This document shows positions 15,516-23,149 of a stretch of DNA of 64,000 bases, piece after piece; position 1 is the stretch's first letter, and each line of letters starts with the position of its first letter. The notes beneath the pieces were generated by a model that was not told the DNA's origin, did no database searches, and worked only from the letters and a program-made list of their open reading frames with translations. Origin of the DNA: Mycobacterium sp. (GTDB taxonomy: Bacteria > Actinomycetota > Actinomycetes > Mycobacteriales > Mycobacteriaceae). The translations under genes and the position numbers were made by a program. The stretch spans positions 1 through 64,000 of the forward strand of contig JAKFVT010000048.1 in NCBI GenBank assembly GCA_021732005.1, read 5' to 3'.

Positions 15516-16315
15516 TCGACGCCGACCGGCGTGAGCGTGGCCGACGGGCATTCGCCGACGTGATGACCTTCGCTGCACCGCAGGACGACTCGCCTGCCAC
15601 GACCGGGCTGATCGACTTCGTCTACGGCGAGGTGTGGTCACGGCCGGCGTTGAGCCGGCGTGACCGGAGGTTCGTCACGCTGGCGTGTGTGGCGGCTGCC
15701 GATGCCGAGGCGCCGTTGCGTGACCACGTGTACGCGGCGCTCAACAGCGGCGATGTATCGATCACCGAAATGCGAGAAGCGGTGCTGCATTTCGCGGTGT
15801 ACGCCGGCTGGCCGAAAGCGTCGTGGTTCAACATGGTGGTGGACGAGCAGTGGGAGCGGATCCATCGAGACCGTGGCCAGACTCCACCGCCGCCGGACCC
15901 GCTGCTGCCGTTGATCACGCCGAGCGATCCCGAGATCCGGCTGGTGGTCGGAGAGCAGTCCTTCAAGGAGATCAACTGCATTCCGTTCGCACCTACTCGA
16001 GACAACCCGTACTCCGGTGCCGGAATCCTGAACTTCGTTTTCGGTGAGATGTGGCTGCGCCCCGGACTCGGGATGAAGGAACGCCGACTGATCACGGTGG
16101 CATGCGTGGCGTTCCAGGACGCAGTGGTTCCGATCCTCAGCCACGTGTACGCCGCGCTGAAGAGCCGTGACCTGTCGTTCGCCGAGATGGACGAACTGGC
16201 CCTACACTTCGCTGCGTACTACGGCTGGCCCAAGGCGTCCCACCTCAACCAGGCCATCGGTGACCAACAGAAACGTGTGCTCGACGAGTGGCGCAGCGAA
16301 GCAAGTTCGTCGTGA
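15512..16315 (+). CDS. carboxymuconolactone decarboxylase family protein, two CMD domains
   Basis: A 267-residue protein made of two repeated CMD-like domains. Each has the same plan: VYGEVWSRPALSRRDRRFVTLACVAA ... HVYAALNSGD ... LHFAVYAGWPKA in the first, and VFGEMWLRPGLGMKERRLITVACVAF ... HVYAALKSRD ... LHFAAYYGWPKA in the second. The fold is shared by gamma-carboxymuconolactone decarboxylase and AhpD. The Cys-x-x-Cys of AhpD peroxidase is absent, which favours a lactone or decarboxylase-type role. ATG 15512 overlaps the stop of SDR 2. It may act on a ring-opened or lactone product of the operon. Confidence 0.85.
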   Translation: MIDADRRERGRRAFADVMTFAAPQDDSPATTGLIDFVYGEVWSRPALSRRDRRFVTLACVAAADAEAPLRDHVYAALNSGDVSITEMREAVLHFAVYAGWPKASWFNMVVDEQWERIHRDRGQTPPPPDPLLPLITPSDPEIRLVVGEQSFKEINCIPFAPTRDNPYSGAGILNFVFGEMWLRPGLGMKERRLITVACVAFQDAVVPILSHVYAALKSRDLSFAEMDELALHFAAYYGWPKASHLNQAIGDQQKRVLDEWRSEASSS

Positions 16316-17763
16316 GCGGTGTGATCGCACCGGCGGGGTTGTTGATCGGCGGCGAACGCGTCGCCGACACCTCGGCGGGCACCCATCAACACATCTATCC
16401 GGCCACCGGACGGCCCAATGTCGTTGTCTCACTGGCCGGCCCGCCCGAGATCGACCGAGCCGTGGCAGCGGCCAAGCGGGCGCAGCAGGCCTGGGTGTCA
16501 TTCACGGTGGACCGGCGCCGGGATCTGCTGATCGACCTGGCCGACCTGGTGCACGAACATCTGGACGAACTGGCCGAACTCAATGTGCGCGATTACGCGG
16601 TGCCGATCACGTACGCCGGCACGGCGATGCTGCTCGAGCGGTTCCTCCGCCACTACGCCGGCTATGTCGACAAACCTCTCGGCACCAGCACTCCGGTCAA
16701 CGGCTCGTTCGACATCAACCTGATCGAGCGCGAGCCCTACGGCGTCGTGGCCGTCATCGCACCGTGGAACGGCGCGCTGGCTGTCGCGGCGTCCTGCGTG
16801 GCCCCAGCGCTCGCGGCCGGAAATGCCGTCGTGTTCAAGCCATCTGAACTGGCGCCCCTGGCGGCACTGCGCTTCGGCGAACTGTGTCTGCTGGCCGGCC
16901 TGCCGCCGGGCCTGGTCAATGTGGTCCCCGCCGGAGCCGACGGGGGTGACGCTCTGGCGCGCCACCCTGATGTTCGCAAGGTGCATTTCACCGGTGGTGG
17001 CCAGACTGCCCGCAAGGTGATCGCCGCGGCAGCCACGAATCTGACACCGGTGGTCGCCGAGTTGGGCGGCAAATCCGCCAACCTCGTGTTCTCCGACGCC
17101 GACCTCCCGGCCGCCGCTGCGCTGGCCGCCCACCAGGGCCCGCTGATGCAGTCCGGGCAGAGCTGTGCCTGCGCCAGCCGGATTCTGGTGCAGGACAGCG
17201 TCTACGACGACTTTGTGGACGCCTTCCTCACCCGCATTGCGGAAGCCAAGATCGGCGACCCGCTGGACCGTGCCGTCACCGTCGGCCCGGTGATCGGTGA
17301 AGGCGCCCTGCTGCGCATCCTCGCGACGATCGGTGATGCGGTCGGCCGGGGGAGCGGTCGGTTGCTGACCGGCGGCAACCGCATCGGCGGAGACCTGGCG
17401 GCGGGTTATTACATCGAGCCGACGGTATTAGGCGATGTCGACAATGCGTCCGAGCTGGCCCAGATCGAGACATTCGGACCGGTGGTGTCCGTGATCAGAT
17501 TCCGCGACGACGATGAGGCCGTCGCCATCGCCAACGACAGTGCATACGGGCTCAATGCCTTTGTGCACACCCGGGATCTGGTGCGCGCGCACAGTGTGGC
17601 CCGGCGTATGGAGTCGGGATCGGTATGGGTCAACCAGTTCAGTGACATGTCCCCGCAGGGGCCGTACGGCGGCTACAAGCAGAGCGGGTTCGGCCGCACC
17701 GGCGGCCTGGAGGGCTTGCAGGAGTTCCTCCAGGTGAAAAACATCCGGATCGGGATGCGCTGA
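16312..17763 (+). CDS. aldehyde dehydrogenase 1
   Basis: A 483-residue NAD(P)-dependent aldehyde dehydrogenase. Key regions are YGVVAVIAPWNGALAVAAS, the cofactor segment FTGGGQTARKVIAAA, the general-base ELGGKSANLVFSDADL and the catalytic cysteine in QSGQSCACASRIL. The C-terminus has YGGYKQSGFGRTGGLEGLQEF. GTG 16312 was chosen because it overlaps the stop of the CMD gene (GTGA), matching the operon's other junctions; the frame also opens at GTG 16288. It would oxidise the aldehyde made by an upstream mycofactocin-coupled alcohol dehydrogenase. Confidence 0.9.
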   Translation: MSGVIAPAGLLIGGERVADTSAGTHQHIYPATGRPNVVVSLAGPPEIDRAVAAAKRAQQAWVSFTVDRRRDLLIDLADLVHEHLDELAELNVRDYAVPITYAGTAMLLERFLRHYAGYVDKPLGTSTPVNGSFDINLIEREPYGVVAVIAPWNGALAVAASCVAPALAAGNAVVFKPSELAPLAALRFGELCLLAGLPPGLVNVVPAGADGGDALARHPDVRKVHFTGGGQTARKVIAAAATNLTPVVAELGGKSANLVFSDADLPAAAALAAHQGPLMQSGQSCACASRILVQDSVYDDFVDAFLTRIAEAKIGDPLDRAVTVGPVIGEGALLRILATIGDAVGRGSGRLLTGGNRIGGDLAAGYYIEPTVLGDVDNASELAQIETFGPVVSVIRFRDDDEAVAIANDSAYGLNAFVHTRDLVRAHSVARRMESGSVWVNQFSDMSPQGPYGGYKQSGFGRTGGLEGLQEFLQVKNIRIGMR

Positions 17764-17795
17764 CCTTGACACGGCGAAGCCCTGCTGCCACAGTA

Positions 17796-17811
17796 TTGAT
17801 CGATCGATCAA
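17796..17811. promoter_or_regulatory. 16-bp palindromic operator, copy 1
   Basis: Perfect palindrome TTGATCGATCGATCAA in the gap between aldehyde dehydrogenase 1 and the third SDR. The identical sequence occurs at 19415-19430, next to a TetR gene and the ferredoxin-P450 operon. Confidence 0.85.
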
Positions 17812-17878
17812 ATTTCTGATCGTCGAATAGTCGTCCGGCGCGGTGTGCGCGTCAAGTTATTCGGAGACGAGGGTTTTC

Positions 17879-18718
17879 ATGGCTGGAAGAGTCGAGGGCA
17901 AGGTCGCTTTCATCACCGGCGCAGCGCGCGGCCAGGGCCGCAGTCACGCGGTCCGGTTGGCGGAGGAGGGTGCTGACATCATCGCGATCGATGTGTGCAA
18001 GCGCATCAGCAGCAATGAGGACATCCCGGCGCCGACACCGGACGACCTGGCCGAGACGGCCGACCTGGTGAAGAACCTCAACCGCAGGGTGGTCACCGCA
18101 GAGGTCGATGTTCGCGACTACGCAGCCGTGAAGGCCGCCGTGGACGGCGGAGTCGAGCAGCTGGGCCGGCTGGATGTCATCGTGGCCAATGCCGGCATCG
18201 GCAACGGTGGTCAGACGCTCGACCACACCAGCGAAGCCGACTGGAACGACATGATCGACGTCAACCTGTCCGGTGTGTGGAAGAGCGTGAAAGCGGCTGT
18301 TCCGCATCTCATCTCGGGTGGCCGCGGTGGTTCGATCATCCTGACCAGCTCGGTCGGCGGCCTGAAGGCCTACCCGCACACCGGCCACTACATCGCCGCC
18401 AAGCACGGCGTGGTCGGGTTGATGCGGACGTTCGCCGTCGAGCTGGGGCACCACTCGATCCGGGTGAACTCAGTGCATCCGACCAATGTGAACACCCCGC
18501 TGTTCATGAATGAGGGCACGATGAAGCTGTTCCGCCCGGACCTGGAGAACCCGGGTCCCGACGACATGGCCGTAGTGGCTCAGATGATGCACGTGCTGCC
18601 GATCGGGTGGGTCGAGCCGGTCGACATCAGTAATGCGGTGTTGTTCTTGGCTTCTGACGAGTCTCGCTACGTCACCGGTCTGCCGATGACGGTCGACGGT
18701 GGAAGCATGCTCAAGTAG
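17879..18718 (+). CDS. mycofactocin-coupled SDR family oxidoreductase 3
   Basis: A 279-residue SDR beginning MAGRVEGKVAFITGAARGQG. It has IAIDVCKRISSNED, the NAG motif VIVANAGIGNGG, the Ser region IILTSSVGGLKAY and catalytic GHYIAAKHGVVG, again the mycofactocin-coupled type with non-exchangeable NAD. It has its own promoter region with the 16-bp operator at 17796, so it is regulated separately from SDR 1 and 2, probably with the ferredoxin-P450 operon. Its 3' end overlaps the convergent TetR gene by eight bases. Good candidate for oxidation of the P450-made alcohol. Confidence 0.9.
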   Translation: MAGRVEGKVAFITGAARGQGRSHAVRLAEEGADIIAIDVCKRISSNEDIPAPTPDDLAETADLVKNLNRRVVTAEVDVRDYAAVKAAVDGGVEQLGRLDVIVANAGIGNGGQTLDHTSEADWNDMIDVNLSGVWKSVKAAVPHLISGGRGGSIILTSSVGGLKAYPHTGHYIAAKHGVVGLMRTFAVELGHHSIRVNSVHPTNVNTPLFMNEGTMKLFRPDLENPGPDDMAVVAQMMHVLPIGWVEPVDISNAVLFLASDESRYVTGLPMTVDGGSMLK

Positions 18719-19310
18719 CTTGCGCCCCATCGGTGGAGGCGACCCGATCCAGGTAGCGGTTCACCAGCTCTCGTAACTCCTCATGACCCTCGGTCATCCC
18801 GATCGCGCTCTCGTTGCACAGGCTTCGCGCAGTCTGGGCAATGAGCATCGAGACCGCGACCGGCGGAAACTCGGTGAGGTCGACGCCATGTGCACGCAGA
18901 GCGACTGTCGCGGCGGCGGTTTCGATGTCGCGGACGCGTTCGGCGTAGGACTTGAGTTCGGTGCTGATCACCTTGCGGTGGTTGGCCAGTGCGACGAACT
19001 CGGCGTACAGGCCGGTCCAGCGCGGGTCGGTGTTGATGGACCACAAGGCGCGCAGCGGCTCATCGGCGGTGATCGCCTGGCGCATCTTCGCAAGCGACGC
19101 ATCCGAACCCGCCCGCAGCACGGCGACGAACAGGTCGTCCATCGTCGGGAAGTAGTAGTACACCAACGCGGATCGGACCCCGGCGCGCGCGGACACGCGC
19201 CGCGATGTCGCGGCGGCGTACCCCTCCTCGCGCATGATTTGAGCGGTCGCCTCCATCAGGCGTTCCCGCGCGCCGGCGTCCTTCTCTTTGCTCTTGGGTG
19301 TCGGCGCCAT
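18711..19310 (-). CDS. TetR family regulator of the ferredoxin-P450/SDR regulon
   Basis: A 199-residue TetR repressor. DNA-binding part: RERLMEATAQIMREEGYAAATSRRVSARAGVRSALVYYYFPTMDDLF. ATG 19310 was preferred because GGGAAG lies nine bases before it; ATG 19319 and a longer frame beginning inside the operator at 19430 are alternatives. It is convergent with SDR 3 and divergent from the ferredoxin gene. The identical palindromes at 17796-17811 and 19415-19430 flank it and are its likely targets. Confidence 0.88.
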   Translation of the reverse strand: MAPTPKSKEKDAGARERLMEATAQIMREEGYAAATSRRVSARAGVRSALVYYYFPTMDDLFVAVLRAGSDASLAKMRQAITADEPLRALWSINTDPRWTGLYAEFVALANHRKVISTELKSYAERVRDIETAAATVALRAHGVDLTEFPPVAVSMLIAQTARSLCNESAIGMTEGHEELRELVNRYLDRVASTDGAQAT

Positions 19311-19414
19311 AGCTGCCATCTTCCCAGGAGAGTTGCTCGCTTGGCTAGGAGGCCATTCGGCGCGGCTCTTGACCCCCGCTTTCCGGGCGTGGTAAGTATG
19401 ACCCAACGCAGAAT

Positions 19415-19430
19415 TTGATCGATCGATCAA
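19415..19430. promoter_or_regulatory. 16-bp palindromic operator, copy 2
   Basis: Perfect palindrome TTGATCGATCGATCAA between the divergent TetR and ferredoxin genes, identical to 17796-17811. It is 20 bases before the ferredoxin ATG, so bound repressor would block that promoter and probably its own. Confidence 0.88.
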
Positions 19431-19450
19431 AGACGGAAGAGGAGGGCTCG

Positions 19451-19666
19451 ATGACCGCGGCTCACTGGCGCGTACGGGTGGACCGGGACCTCTGCGAAGG
19501 CCATGCGCTGTGTGTCGAGTTGGCCGCGGACGTCTTCGACGTCGAATCCGACGACCTGGCCACGTGCGTCGAAACGCCGCCGGACGGCGCCCGCGAGCGG
19601 GTCGAGGCCGCGGTGGCGGCCTGCCCCCGCCAAGCCATCAGCATCATGAAAGGCCGCCAAGAATGA
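19451..19666 (+). CDS. [3Fe-4S]-type ferredoxin for P450
   Basis: A 71-residue ferredoxin: VDRDLCEGHALCVELAADVF and later AACPRQAIS. The cluster motif CxxHxxC with His in place of one cysteine, plus the distal CP, is typical of the 3Fe-4S ferredoxins that serve mycobacterial cytochromes P450. The start at ATG 19451 follows a strong GAGGAGGG. Its TGA overlaps the P450 ATG (ATGA), which ties the pair together. The electron donor could be a ferredoxin reductase such as FprA, encoded 15 kb away. Confidence 0.9.
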   Translation: MTAAHWRVRVDRDLCEGHALCVELAADVFDVESDDLATCVETPPDGARERVEAAVAACPRQAISIMKGRQE

Positions 19667-20943
19667 CCGATTTCGCAACAGCGGACTATTTCTCCGACCA
19701 GGACATCGCCCAGGATCCATACGAGTACCTGGACTACCTCCGTGCGCAGAACCCGGTGTTCCGCGAGCCGAATTACGGAGTCGTGGCCGTTACCGGCTAC
19801 GACGAGGCAGTCGCGGCCTTCAAAGACTATGAGACGTTCTCGGCGGTCAACGCCATCGGCGGTCCGTTCCCACCGTTGCCGTTCGAGCCTGAGGGAGACG
19901 ACATCTCCGAACAGATCGAAGCGCACCGGCACCTGTTCCCCATCAACGAGATGATGGTGGTGATGGATCCGCCGGCGCACACTCGCGCCCGCTCGTTGCT
20001 GAGCCGCCTGCTGACCCCCGCGCGATTGAAAGAGAACGAAGACTTCATGTGGGAGTTGGCCGATTGCCAGCTCGACGAGTTCATCGGCAACGGCAAATGT
20101 GAGCTGCTGGCCGAGTACGGTAAGCCGTTCGCGACGCTGGTGATCGCCGACCTGCTGGGTGTGCCGGATGATGACCGGGCGGAGTTCCGGGCGAGCCTCG
20201 GTGCGGGCAAGGAGCCCGGAAGTGCGGTCGGCGCATTGGATCACACGCCTGTCGCGGTCAACCCGTTGGAGTGGCTGGACGGCAAGTTCACCGGCTACAT
20301 CAACGATAGGCGTCAGGATCCCCGCGAGGACGTGCTGAATTCCCTTGCCGCAGCGACCTACCCGGACGGTACGACACCTGACGTGGTCGACGTGGTGCGG
20401 GCGGCGACATTTCTGTTCGCGGCCGGCCAGGAGACTGTCGTCAAACTGCTCAGCGCCTCGACCCGGGTGCTGGCCGAGCGCCCCGACCTCCAGGACAAGC
20501 TGCGCGCCGACCGCAGCCTGATCGGTAACTTCATCGAGGAGTCGCTGCGGATCGAAAGCCCTACCAAGGTCGATTTCCGGCTGGCCCGCAAGACCACCAC
20601 CCTCGGCGGCGTGGACATCAAGGCAGGCACCGTCCTGATGCTCTGCCTGGGTGCGGCCAACCGCGACCCGCGCAAGTTCTCCCAGCCCGATGAGTTCCAC
20701 CTCGATCGCAGGAATGTCCGCGAACACATCACGTTCGGTCGCGGCATTCACACCTGTGCCGGCGCACCACTGGCCCGTGTCGAGGCGAAGGTCACGCTGA
20801 ACCGGCTGTTGGACCGCATGACCGACATCGCCATCGATGAGGCACAGCACGGGGCCGCCGATGCCCGTCGCTACCGCTACGAGCCGACGTTCCTGTTGCG
20901 CGGCCTGAGCGAACTGCACCTCACCTTCGCACCTGTCGACTGA
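19663..20943 (+). CDS. cytochrome P450, ferredoxin-linked
   Basis: A 426-residue soluble P450 mono-oxygenase. It shows the I-helix oxygen-activation region FLFAAGQETVVKLL, the K-helix ExxR as EESLRIES and the haem loop FGRGIHTCAGAPLARVE with Cys365 as the haem ligand. The I-helix has AGQET rather than the common AGxDT. It is cotranscribed with its ferredoxin and followed 15 bases later by aldehyde dehydrogenase 2. Together with SDR 3 this gives a hydroxylate, oxidise to aldehyde, oxidise to acid route. The hydrocarbon or terpenoid substrate cannot be read from sequence. Confidence 0.92.
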   Translation: MTDFATADYFSDQDIAQDPYEYLDYLRAQNPVFREPNYGVVAVTGYDEAVAAFKDYETFSAVNAIGGPFPPLPFEPEGDDISEQIEAHRHLFPINEMMVVMDPPAHTRARSLLSRLLTPARLKENEDFMWELADCQLDEFIGNGKCELLAEYGKPFATLVIADLLGVPDDDRAEFRASLGAGKEPGSAVGALDHTPVAVNPLEWLDGKFTGYINDRRQDPREDVLNSLAAATYPDGTTPDVVDVVRAATFLFAAGQETVVKLLSASTRVLAERPDLQDKLRADRSLIGNFIEESLRIESPTKVDFRLARKTTTLGGVDIKAGTVLMLCLGAANRDPRKFSQPDEFHLDRRNVREHITFGRGIHTCAGAPLARVEAKVTLNRLLDRMTDIAIDEAQHGAADARRYRYEPTFLLRGLSELHLTFAPVD

Positions 20944-20958
20944 AAGCCAGGAAGTCAT

Positions 20959-22413
20959 ATGACCTTGCAGTCCGTCCTGGATGAGATCGCGCAGCGCCCC
21001 GGCACCGGCGAGCGCATCCAGATCATCAACCCGGCCACCGAGGAACCGATCGCAGACTTCGCCGATGGTGGCGCAGACGCCGTCAACGAGGCCGTCGACC
21101 GGGCGCGGACCAGCTTCGATTCCGGAGTGTGGTCGGGCCTGCCCGGCAACGAGCGCGCGAAAGTGCTCTGGCGGGTGGCCGATCTCATCGACGAGCACGC
21201 CGCTGACCTCGCCGAGATCGATTCGTTCAACACGGGCATGCCGTACACGCAGGCCCGCATGATCACCGCGACGTGCGCCGAGATGTTCCGTTACTACGCC
21301 GGCTGGTGCACCAAGCTCGAGGGCATCGCCCACGATGTGCAGCAGACCGGCGGCATCACCGGCGCTTTCTCGAACATGCACGCCTACACCCTCAAGGAGC
21401 CGTACGGTGTGGTCGGCCTGATCTTCCCGTGGAACGGACCGATCTTCAATTTCTGCGCCAAGCTCGCACCGTCGTTGGCCGCGGGGTGCAGCAGTGTGGT
21501 CAAACCCGCTGAGGAGACTCCTCTTTCGGCGCTGCTGTTGGTGAGGATTCTGGCGCAGGCCGGCGTCCCGGACGGTGTGATCAACCTGGTCACCGGGTAC
21601 GGACACACGGCCGGCGCGGCGCTGTCCGAGCATCCCGGGGTCGATAAGATCGCGTTCACCGGTTCCACCGAAATCGGCAAGCGAATCGTGCAGGCTTCGG
21701 CAGGCAATCTGAAGCGGGTCACGCTGGAACTCGGCGGAAAATCCCCGGTACTGATCTACGACGATGCCGACATCGCCATGGCGACCACGATGGCGTCGAT
21801 GGGTATCTTCATCCACTCCGGGCAGGGGTGTATCTGCGGCTCAAGGATTTTCGCCCACCGCAACGTCTACGACCAGGTGGTGGAATCGGTGGCCACCATG
21901 GCCAATTCGGTGCAGCTTGGCGGCCCGAAGGACGACAACGCCCTGATCGGTCCGCTGATCAGCGAGAAGCAGCTGGGTCGTGTGATGGGCTACATCGATG
22001 AAGGCAGGCGCGACGGCGTCGAGGTGGTGACCGGGGGGCACCGCCTCGACCGACGTGGGTACTTCGTGCACCCCACCGTCCTCACCGACGTCGACCCGGG
22101 CATGCGTCTGTATCAGCAGGAGATCTTCGGACCCGTCGTGGCGATCCTGCCTTTCGACGACGATGACGAAGTCGTGGCGCAGGCCAACAACTCCGACTAC
22201 GGCCTCGCCGCCACCGTGTGGACGAAAGACATCGGCCGCGCCCACCGGCTGGCCAAACGAATCCAGTCCGGCACCGTCACGCTGAATTGTCAGATGGTCT
22301 TCGACCACTCAATGCCGTTCGGTGGTTACAAGCAGTCCGGTTGGGGTTATGAGTGGGGCCGCGCCGGCATCGAGAGCTACCTGCAGACCAAGACGGTGTA
22401 CGCGCAGCTGTAA
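20959..22413 (+). CDS. aldehyde dehydrogenase 2
   Basis: A 484-residue NAD-dependent aldehyde dehydrogenase. Segments seen: YGVVGLIFPWNGPIFNFCAK, FTGSTEIGKRIVQ, ELGGKSPVLIYDDAD with the general-base Glu, and HSGQGCICGSRIFAH with the catalytic Cys. The end has MPFGGYKQSGWGYEWGRAGIESYLQTK. It is the third gene of the ferredoxin-P450 operon. It is only distantly similar to aldehyde dehydrogenase 1, so the two probably have different substrates and were not made by a recent duplication. Confidence 0.92.
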   Translation: MTLQSVLDEIAQRPGTGERIQIINPATEEPIADFADGGADAVNEAVDRARTSFDSGVWSGLPGNERAKVLWRVADLIDEHAADLAEIDSFNTGMPYTQARMITATCAEMFRYYAGWCTKLEGIAHDVQQTGGITGAFSNMHAYTLKEPYGVVGLIFPWNGPIFNFCAKLAPSLAAGCSSVVKPAEETPLSALLLVRILAQAGVPDGVINLVTGYGHTAGAALSEHPGVDKIAFTGSTEIGKRIVQASAGNLKRVTLELGGKSPVLIYDDADIAMATTMASMGIFIHSGQGCICGSRIFAHRNVYDQVVESVATMANSVQLGGPKDDNALIGPLISEKQLGRVMGYIDEGRRDGVEVVTGGHRLDRRGYFVHPTVLTDVDPGMRLYQQEIFGPVVAILPFDDDDEVVAQANNSDYGLAATVWTKDIGRAHRLAKRIQSGTVTLNCQMVFDHSMPFGGYKQSGWGYEWGRAGIESYLQTKTVYAQL

Positions 22414-22444
22414 ATCTCTTGCCCTGCCTGATGAAATGGTCGAC

Positions 22445-23110
22445 ATGCTGATCCATCCTTGGGATGCCGCGCTGGACAACGCCGAATGGCGGGACTGGTT
22501 GGCGTCGACCGACCGATTCGGCGTCCTGGCGGTCAACAACATCGACCCCGCACAGGCCCCCGTGCTGGTGCCCACCCACTTCACGGTGGCCGGCAAGGAG
22601 CTACTGATCCACCTGGCGCGGCCCAATCCGGTCTGGCCGCACCTGGAAGCGGCCGCCGAGGTGCGGATCGCGGTGATCGGCGACTACGCCTACATCCCGA
22701 CCTACTGGCGCGCGAAGGCCGGCGGACCCGACGAGGACGGAGTGCCGACCAGCTACTACGCCTCCGTCCAATTCGTCTGTCGCCCAACGATCATCGACGA
22801 TCCGCACGGCAAGGTCGAGATCCTCCGGTCTCAGCTGGCCGACTTTCAGCCCGAAGGCCGCCATGCCGCGGTGGCTGTGGCGGAGGATCCGTACGGCCGG
22901 ATGCTGCCGGGGATTCGCGGCGTGCGACTCGCCGTCGAACGCGTCGAAGCCAAGTTCAAGTACGACGACGCCAACCCTGTCGAGCATCGGGAGCGGGTGA
23001 TCGGCCGCCTCGAGGAGCGCGACCGCGGCCTGGACGCCGGTGCCGCCGCCCAGCAGCGGCGGCGGCTGTCGGCGATCGGCGACTGGCGGGCTCGCCGGGC
23101 GGACTCCTGA
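22445..23110 (+). CDS. PaiB-like FMN-binding protein
   Basis: A 221-residue protein similar to PaiB/FMN-binding negative transcriptional regulators (split-barrel flavin fold). Visible features: MLIHPWDAALDNAEWRDWL, PVLVPTHFTVAGKELLIHLARPNPVWPHLE and YIPTYWRAKAGG, typical of the family, then IRGVRLAVERVEAKFK. ATG 22445 was chosen; ATG 22436 is three codons upstream in frame. It starts 31 bases after aldehyde dehydrogenase 2, so it may belong to the P450 operon. PaiB proteins may be flavin-dependent enzymes rather than true regulators. Confidence 0.8.
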   Translation: MLIHPWDAALDNAEWRDWLASTDRFGVLAVNNIDPAQAPVLVPTHFTVAGKELLIHLARPNPVWPHLEAAAEVRIAVIGDYAYIPTYWRAKAGGPDEDGVPTSYYASVQFVCRPTIIDDPHGKVEILRSQLADFQPEGRHAAVAVAEDPYGRMLPGIRGVRLAVERVEAKFKYDDANPVEHRERVIGRLEERDRGLDAGAAAQQRRRLSAIGDWRARRADS

Positions 23111-23149
23111 CCGTTGTGCCGGGCCGGTGCGCGGCCCTAACATGGACAG

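Noticed and set aside
19510..19662. Longer P450 frame starting inside the ferredoxin gene
   Set aside because: The extra 51 residues are basic and in another frame of a well-supported ferredoxin; ATG 19663 overlaps its stop.
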